DNA of 64,000 nt from Kalmusia sp. IMI 367209 (Eukaryota; Ascomycota; Dothideomycetes; Pleosporales; Didymosphaeriaceae), in NCBI GenBank assembly GCA_027946365.1, contig JAPEUQ010000005.1, positions 1,364,001 to 1,428,000 of the forward strand. Reading direction: 5' to 3'. Under the pieces are notes generated by a model that ran no database searches, was not told where the DNA came from, and saw nothing but the letters and a program-made list of their open reading frames with translations. The stretch's first letter is position 1, and each line of letters starts with the position of its first letter. Position numbers and translations under genes: made by a program. Shown here one piece after another: positions 57,555 to 64,000 of this stretch.

Positions 57555-59341
57555 ATGGATTACGAACAACTCCCCAAGAGCTCGCCACCTTTGGGCTCTC
57601 CACCCGACTTCACGGAGCCTGAGTGGGGCAACTCGACCGGTTCAACGAACACGGAGGTCCCTAATGACGAGAGCATATCAACCGCCAAACCTGCGAGCTC
57701 TGAACCCACGCCGGAAGCCCTAGCTGCAGCCGCTGCGAACTCGCCTTTCGCGCAGAAAGTTAGGAACATCGACAAGGCGTCCAAGGATATCGAGCGGAGG
57801 CGAAACAGCTCTGCAGCAACAGATCTCGGAGAGAGCATTTTCAAAGCCCCCGTCCGGCATGACTCAGGACGCGTCCCGTCAGATTTACGTCCATTATCTT
57901 TGGCTTCGGATGCTGACCCAGTCTTCTCCGGTTTCAGCCATGATGAAGATTTAAGCAAAAGGGTTGACGAACCTCTTGTACCATCAAATTACCCGTTCCG
58001 CGCAAGTTTCAGTTTTCAAGGAAAAGCAAATGAGACAGCAGATCTTTCGCTCCTTCGTCAAAGAGCCACCAAAGGCTCGATCGAAGATCCTTCAAAGACG
58101 AGATTCGATGCCAAGTCACCTTTCGATGCTGCAGAGCCAAGCACATGGCATAAGCTAATTCTACCGCGCGCCAAACGGCTCGAGGGGTTTGACTTTCCCA
58201 TCTCTCGTAGATCGCGGCGGTATTTTGAATGGTGTGACCTTTATTGGACTCCCGACGTGGTACGACACACTTGTCAGGATATTCTTACCCTGGAGTGGAC
58301 GCGCCAGCTTTCCCATATTCAACCCGCTTCTCCAGCGTTCACGGCTGCTGAAAGCCTGGCAAATGTCATATACGAAGTCGATAAAGTGGATGATCAACGT
58401 GAGCTTGAGGTATTTGAATTTTGCGCTGGCAGCGGAGGCCCGACGCCAGTGTTTGAACGACTCATCAACCAGCATCGTAGGAGTCTTGGCGACCGCCCGA
58501 TTTACTTCAGCATCTCAGACAAATGGCCAAATCATGAAGCTTGGAAGAACATAGAAAACTCCTCGGCTTGGCTTACATTGGTGAATGAGTCGGTGGATGC
58601 GATCGATCCGCCTCAAAGGGCAATGAGCCATGGTGCTATTAGGAATAGACGCTTCTATGATGATCGGTGAGTAGATTTCTTTGCACTTGTTGCAGTCTTG
58701 GCTTCGATCGTTATGCTGAAATAAATGTCAAAACTTGTGGTTCATAAACGGGAATTGTTGCATAGAGTTCAACCCCAGGGCTATTTGCTCTTAAGCTAAC
58801 CTGGAATAGAGACCAAGAAAACGAAAGGCGAATCTTCAGACTATTCAATTGCTCTTTTCATCATTTCGATGATGAGATGGCTGTGCGAATACTGAAAAGT
58901 ACTATGGACACATCAGATGGCTTCGCAATTATCGAGATCCAAGATCGCCGATGGGGTTGCCTTCTGATGATGCTTTGCAACATTTTCTTTATTCTGACCA
59001 TCACGCCCATTTGGTATCGCTCTTCTAAAGGGATTTGGAAATATAGCGTTCTAAATGTCTGGCGAAGTTTCTTCCTCTACTCGATGATTCTTTTTGTGCT
59101 TCAGTGGGACGGCATTGTCTCTTGTCTACGCACGCGCGAATTTGACGAGTTCCTAGAGCTTGTCCAAAAGGCTGCAGGAGTTGAGGGAGACATACACACC
59201 CAGCATCGACGGAAATCCACGGAGACTCCTTGTGTCTATCAAGTGCGGCAGTGGGAGATCAGAGAACATGAGAAAGTGCTGCACACGTTACCTTTTGGAT
59301 ACGTACGCATGATTACGGGCAAACGAGCAAAGCGCAATTAG
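57555..59341 (+). CDS. fungal membrane protein with methyltransferase-like segment, unknown function
   Basis: Two exons, 57555-58666 and 58810-59341 (143-nt intron), give 547 aa in phase. The first ~190 residues are disordered. Conserved-looking motifs follow: PSTWHKLILPRAKRLEGFDFP, RRYFEWCDLYWTPDVVR, LTLEWTRQLSHIQPASP and VFEFCAGSGGPTPVFERLIN. The last has the E/D-x-x-x-G-x-G look of SAM-methyltransferase motif I. Then come RRIFRLFNCSFHHFDDEMA and SDGFAIIEIQDR, with two hydrophobic helices near 419-440 and 458-475 and ILFVLQWDGIVSCLRTR. I have seen this layout in uncharacterised fungal proteins. Catalytic activity is not established. Confidence 0.8.
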
Positions 59342-59606
59342 GGATCTAAGGCTTTGCGCAGCGTGCAGGCCTACATTCAAACATCAAAATGCACTAATTC
59401 TCGGCCTCATAATTCCTCTAACTTCAATGAATTTGACCAAGGTGGGGCTCCACATCTAAACACGAGTGGCGAGGACATACGGTATAGTTCTAATAGCAAC
59501 GGGAAACAAGACAAACCTTCAGGTTCTCATAGGAAGGACTAGAAGTCTCTCGACAACGATATACGATATCAAAGCTCTAAGACTAGTGGTCTTGCACCGG
59601 ACAGGC

Positions 59607-61598
59607 ATGTCTCCGATGACTTCAGAGCGAGTTCCTCACACAGGGGGAGAGTCCGACGTGCTACGATCAGAGGAGCAATTCAATACTCGACCTGGTCAGA
59701 ACCCTCAAAGCAGTCAGACTTCTCAGCACGGTCCAAGTAAGGGATGGTCGGAATCGATCATTGTCACGTATGATGATGCGCCTCGTGCACAGAAGGTCCA
59801 ATCTGAGTACAAGTTTCTCGGTCACACGATCGCCCTCAAGAATAGCAAAAGGTTTAGAATACATGACACTGGCTGGCCTCAGTCAGAGATATTCAACGCT
59901 GCTCTTCGAAAAATTGCTACTAAGGAGAAATCGGAACACTGGGCGGAGACATTACGAAGAGTAAATCAAGGTTACCAAGAGTCTCGAAGATTGATCAAAT
60001 CAAGTTTGTCACGCAGAAAGAATAGAGATACATCAGGAACAGAGGATTCAGTGTTCTTTTCTTCGGACAAATCCGAGCGTCTGATCAAACCACGGCGTGG
60101 AAGGCCAAGGTACCGGACCTGGGCTGGGGCGTTAGGTAAACAATCAACATCCGAGGGAAAAATTTTCAAGATGCCAGAGGTCGGGGAATCACATCAAGCG
60201 TTTCGATCTGATCGTCATCTGCAACAGCAGTCCAACGAGTCGAGTGGCGAGTCACAGGGCGAAGGTTCGTAAACGAGTCATTATTTATATGATGTGTACT
60301 AGGATAACTCAGCTGATAATTAGTCATAGTCTCTCATCTTAGAACCAGGAAATGTACTGTTGAGAAGGTCTCGGGCGAGAAAGACAATTCCAATGGTCCT
60401 CCCAAGGTCACCGCAGGACTCAGTTCGTCACGAAAGAGCCCTGAACGAGTGGCTTCACAACAAAACTCAAGATCCGCAGGAAGATCAAACAATCTGCAAA
60501 ACAGACTAAAGGTGCCGAAAGCTCTGGAGAATGATAAACTTGTCATCGATTCTATACCTGATGACACATATTGGGATGTCTGGAGCCTTACCTCCCCACA
60601 GTACGATCTTACAGAAGGAGGAGCGGGCACAAGAGAAGTCAGACCGACAGCAATACAGAAAAGACTTCGGTCAAGCAAGAAAGCAGCCATACCCACCCAC
60701 GGATAGTGATTGTGGAGTATACTCGTATCTCAATGAGCAGCGCCCTTGGTCTGATTCCTCTTCATATCAGCATGATGCTACCGCCCCGCACACAATGGAC
60801 TTCGAACAACGATCACACTCACCAATCTTGATCAGAGGCTTTAGCCTAGGAGAAGAGCGGCCGCATGCTCCCAGTCCCGCTCTGCCCCCACCAAACCAAC
60901 CTTTGGAGAAGTTTCCGCAGGAGATCGAAGAGCGACCCGTCCACCAAAAGGGGATCTTTCCACATACCCACCAACGAAATGTTGTTGCAGGGTCACTCAG
61001 CGAATTATTTAGTGATGACGAGCTCCGGGCTACTTTGACTGAAAAGCAGCTGGATTACTCCGGTGCATCGGATGCACAATTAGCTACTGGCCATAAACCT
61101 GAGCATGTAAAGGGTCCGGACCCGAAGCCTAAGAAAGGCCAGACAAAATATGTTCCTAAACTCAATATGGAGGGTACAGGGAGAGGGAACCTCTTTCACC
61201 TTTTAACAAAGAGGAAGGATAAGGACAAACGGAACGTCAACAAAGAACCCGAGACCGTCGCGAAGCCCGGAACTAGCAACGAGCCAAAGGCGAATGCGGA
61301 GAAGGTAGGACCAGAACCGTGCAAAGGGAAGGGCAAGGGGAAGAGAAGGGTAACAGAGTCCGAAGAAAAGCACCGAGCGCAATGTTCGTATGCGCAAGAG
61401 GACGTGCTCCAACCTACGCAGACAAGGGAGATACAGCAGCAAGACTCTGCTTCTACCAGCGTATAGGAAACGCAACTAGAGGGACATGTTCGGCTGGGCC
61501 TAAGACATGAGCCGGAGTCGGAGGATAACTGCCAATTCTTAGTGAATGAAATTGTGAATTCGGATGATGAGAATTCCGATTGGGAGGATGTGGATTGA
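59607..61598 (+). CDS. unknown protein, frame switch and in-frame TAG
   Basis: No family is recognised. Exon 1 runs from about 59607 (MSPMTSERVPHTG; 59466 is also possible) to 60267. A GTTCGT...AATTAG intron ends at 60325, and the frame goes on through AGLSSSRKSPERVASQQNSRS and KLVIDSIPDDTYWD. It then must change frame near 60578-60625, by either a 37-nt intron (60578-60614) or a one-base indel, to reach ERAQEKSDRQQYRKDFGQARK. That frame runs to TAG at 61464-61466. The same frame continues 43 more codons to TGA at 61596-61598 with an acidic, protein-like end (NSDDENSDWEDVD). Composition is Lys/Arg/Ser/Glu-rich. A motif KPRRGRPRYRTW near 60081 resembles an AT-hook, hinting at DNA binding. Confidence 0.5.
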
Positions 61599-62717
61599 TG
61601 GGCTTATGTAGGCACTACGGCCTTACAATACTAGTCTTTTGAAAGGTCCTGCTGAACACTGTAACATGTCTCCTTGTATGACTCAAGCCATGACAAGTGG
61701 AGAGCCTTTATGTCCAAGCATTAGATACCATGAGAGACACAAAGAGAGTAGTTTTGTGTTGAAGGTTAGTATGTGATAATATCAGTACCAAAATAGTCGC
61801 ATCTTTTGCTTTTTGGTCATGGTGCTGAGGGAGCCTGCGAGGAGGCAGTGTGTGAGTCATACTCTACTGTTTAGTACAATTTTTTAGATTATCACCGTGT
61901 ACGAAGCTATGGCAGGGCGACGAAAATGTACATGAAGACTTGGTCTTCAAACCGCAAAATAAATTCATTCTATTTCTCGGGATGTTGATCTCGCATGAGT
62001 CTTCGCGATACTCAATACAGAGGATTTGGAGCTTCCCTCAACGTGCACTTCGTTATGCTTGGTCTGTGACTAATTATAGTAACCAAAGTCAATCGAATAT
62101 TGGCAAACGCTTCTCTGGCGTGCTTTCCTTGTACGGTGCTCTAGTAGATCATGACGAGATTTCCCGCTCCAGTCTCCATTATCTGACAAGTTGTTCAAAG
62201 ACTGCATTTCTCGACAGGGTGTGTGTGGTTTGGCTTCAGGGTTTTGCGGATTTTGTCCTCCAGAGGCATATGATTGTCGCTCGTAGCGTCGGTTATAAAT
62301 CTTCGTGCGGACATTTTCACATCGTCGTTTAGGTTTAGTTCACGGCCGCGGATCGTCTGTCAGTTGCGTGGCAAACAAGAAGATGAATCGTATAGAAAGT
62401 GAATCTATTGAAAGTCTGACCGATATGACTCGGATCCCTGCCGCATGTGTGTCAAGCTATGGGGTAGGTCATCGTTTTTCATGTCACTTCACTATGTCCA
62501 CTTATTGTCCGCGGCCGACATACCTGAAGTCAAAATATGTATCCAAAAGTATTAACCATAGTTAAGCTTTCATAATAACTAACTACGATCACTAAAATCC
62601 AATTAAGCAACAGACGTCCGGCGTACGAGATTCCTCCCAGAGACGCCTCACCCAGGGTTACAGAGCCTCATACAGCCGATCAAGGCAGCGCAGAAAAACA
62701 CCATTGGTAACGCTTCG
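61599..62717. other. intergenic, AT-rich
   Basis: About 1.1 kb. Short frames only (for example 61940-62332), with no motif. No gene supported. Confidence 0.5.
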
Positions 62718-64000
62718 ATGCAGCCTCCTACCCAAGCACAACAGCATCAATTGCACGCTTCAACGCAGGATCCCATCCCAAGTCTGAGCTTAAGTGCAGA
62801 TGACCCCGAAACACCCCCGGATGGTGGCCTCGACGCGTGGACACAAGCATTAATGGGACATCTCGTTGTCTTCAATACCTGGGGTATGATAGCTACTTTC
62901 GGTGTATTCCAGCAACACTATACCAACGAATTCGGATTCCAAGCGTCAGCAGTATCCTGGATCGGCGCCGTTCAAATGTTGGGCCATTTCACTGTCGGGA
63001 TGTTCTCGGGCCGAGCCTATGACGCTGGATACTTGCGTGTAGCGATTATATCTGGAATGCTTCTCACTACTTCAAGCATGCTTCTGACAAGCTTTTGTAA
63101 GAAGTATTGGCAGTTCTTTCTGGCGCAAGGCGTTATGAACGGGGTTGGGAACGGGTTGCAGTATACGCCCGCTGTTACGAATGCTGGAATTTACTTCAGC
63201 AAGAAGAGAAGTACGGCTCTTGCTGTGGTTGCGACTGGCTCCGCGACGGGAGGCATTATCTTCCCAACCATCGCGCGTCAGCTTCTACTGAAGGTCGGCT
63301 TTCCGTGGACAGTGCGCGTGATGAGCTTCGTCATGCTAGCAGTCGGGGCTCTCTACTCTTGCCTCCTTCGATCTCGTCTTCCTCCTCGAAAATCCGGTCC
63401 CCTTTTTGAATTGAGTGCGTTCAAGGAGATTCCGTACAGTCTATTCTTGATAGCAGTGTTTTTCGTTTCTCTGGGTCGGTATTTTGCCTTCTACTATATA
63501 TCCTCTTTTGCGACAGACGTTCTTTTTTTATCTTATGAAACATCCATCAACGTCCTTCTCGTACTGAATGCTGTCAGTGTACTCGGTCGTCTAGTTCCTT
63601 CGTACCTTGCAGATAGATACACAGGCCCGTACAACATCTTGATCCCAATATCCTTCACTTCCGCGCTCATCCTCTATTTTTGGCCTCTGATCGCTAGCGA
63701 AGATGGTCTGTACGGCTGGGCAGTCTTATATGGGTTTTTCGCCGCGGGGTTTCAAGGAATGTTTCCAGCGGTGATGATGACGCTGACGGCCGACACGAGT
63801 AAGCTCGGGACACGAAGTGGAATGGGGTTTGCAGTTGTGGGACTCGGAACATTCCTCGGGCCGCCGATCTCTGGCTTGTTGATTCAGAGTGACGGTGGAA
63901 GATACTTGATCGCCCAGATGTTTACAGGGTCTGCTACTCTGCTAGGGAGCATTATGCTTGTCTTTGGAAGAGTAGCTGTTTTGGGTTCTCGGTTGATAGT
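62718..64000 (+). CDS. MFS permease, monocarboxylate-transporter type (3' end outside window)
   Basis: The frame is open from ATG 62718 to the window edge, ~427 codons without stop or visible intron, and is incomplete at the 3' end. The N-terminus is hydrophilic and carries the MCT-family signature PPDGGLDAWTQALMGHLVVFNTWG (D/PDGGWGW-type) before the first helix. It then shows FGVFQQHYTNEFGFQASAVSWIG, GMFSGRAYDAGYLR, AQGVMNGVGNGLQYTPAVT, FSKKRSTALAVVATGSATGG, LGRLVPSYLADRYTGP and GTRSGMGFAVVGLGTFLGPPISG. Nearly all twelve helices can be seen. Fungal members import monocarboxylates or riboflavin, or have unknown substrates. The substrate cannot be told here. Confidence 0.92.
   Translation, partial: MQPPTQAQQHQLHASTQDPIPSLSLSADDPETPPDGGLDAWTQALMGHLVVFNTWGMIATFGVFQQHYTNEFGFQASAVSWIGAVQMLGHFTVGMFSGRAYDAGYLRVAIISGMLLTTSSMLLTSFCKKYWQFFLAQGVMNGVGNGLQYTPAVTNAGIYFSKKRSTALAVVATGSATGGIIFPTIARQLLLKVGFPWTVRVMSFVMLAVGALYSCLLRSRLPPRKSGPLFELSAFKEIPYSLFLIAVFFVSLGRYFAFYYISSFATDVLFLSYETSINVLLVLNAVSVLGRLVPSYLADRYTGPYNILIPISFTSALILYFWPLIASEDGLYGWAVLYGFFAAGFQGMFPAVMMTLTADTSKLGTRSGMGFAVVGLGTFLGPPISGLLIQSDGGRYLIAQMFTGSATLLGSIMLVFGRVAVLGSRLI

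Overview
The window is nuclear DNA of a filamentous ascomycete fungus (Pezizomycotina; the exact class cannot be fixed from the sequence). The evidence is gene structure and gene content. Genes are split by short GT-AG introns, mostly 47-65 nt with CTAAC/CTGAC-type branch sites. The content includes a PAZ-less Dicer-like 2, an AcuM/Rds2 zinc-cluster regulator, an Uds1-domain septation protein, fungal proteasome alpha2, Spo22/Zip4 and DNA polymerase iota. Gaps of 0.3-3 kb without convincing coding separate the genes. No CRISPR, operon, rRNA, tRNA or clear transposon was seen.

Layout. 1-3 kb: GC-rich, no credible gene. 3-5 kb (+): Uds1-domain protein. 6.4-8 kb (+): PRPP synthetase. 9.3-14.6 kb (-): dcl2 in nine exons, followed by proteasome alpha2 (-). 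16.3-17.3 kb (+): RING-CH membrane E3. 17.7-19.3 kb (-): coiled-coil protein. 19.8-21.9 kb (+): Hsp70-like ATPase. 22.4-23.8 kb (+): CENP-Q-like kinetochore protein. 24.7-26.6 kb (+): Rds2/AcuM. 27.1-30.9 kb (+): Spo22/Zip4 homologue with broken frame. 31.5-32.5 kb (+): GNAT acetyltransferase. 34.1-37.1 kb (+): Gyp5-type TBC RabGAP. 37.9-39.8 kb (+): triple-KH RNA-binding protein. 41-42.7 kb (+): MFS transporter with broken frame. 43-46.6 kb (-): RFC1, sharing a short divergent promoter with mitochondrial uL16m (+). 49.8-50.9 kb (-): basic/Ser-rich protein with a PP1-docking-like motif. 51.4-54.4 kb (+): DNA polymerase iota. 55.1-56.8 kb (+): sphingosine-1-phosphate lyase with an early stop. 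57.6-61.6 kb (+): two fungal proteins of unknown function. 62.7-64 kb (+): MCT-type MFS permease cut by the window edge.

The genes do not form one pathway. Most are housekeeping (nucleotide synthesis, proteasome, replication clamp loading, translesion synthesis, mitochondrial translation, vesicle traffic) mixed with regulation (acuM), RNA silencing (dcl2) and meiosis (zip4).

Two patterns stand out. First, two genes carry 6-nt micro-exons that encode catalytic motif residues: the DEAH box of dcl2 and the first metal-binding Asp of Pol iota. Second, reading-frame lesions cluster in a few genes that may be dispensable: four in zip4, two in the MFS gene, one nonsense codon in the S1P lyase and one in an unknown gene. 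Roughly 27 kb of other coding sequence reads through cleanly.
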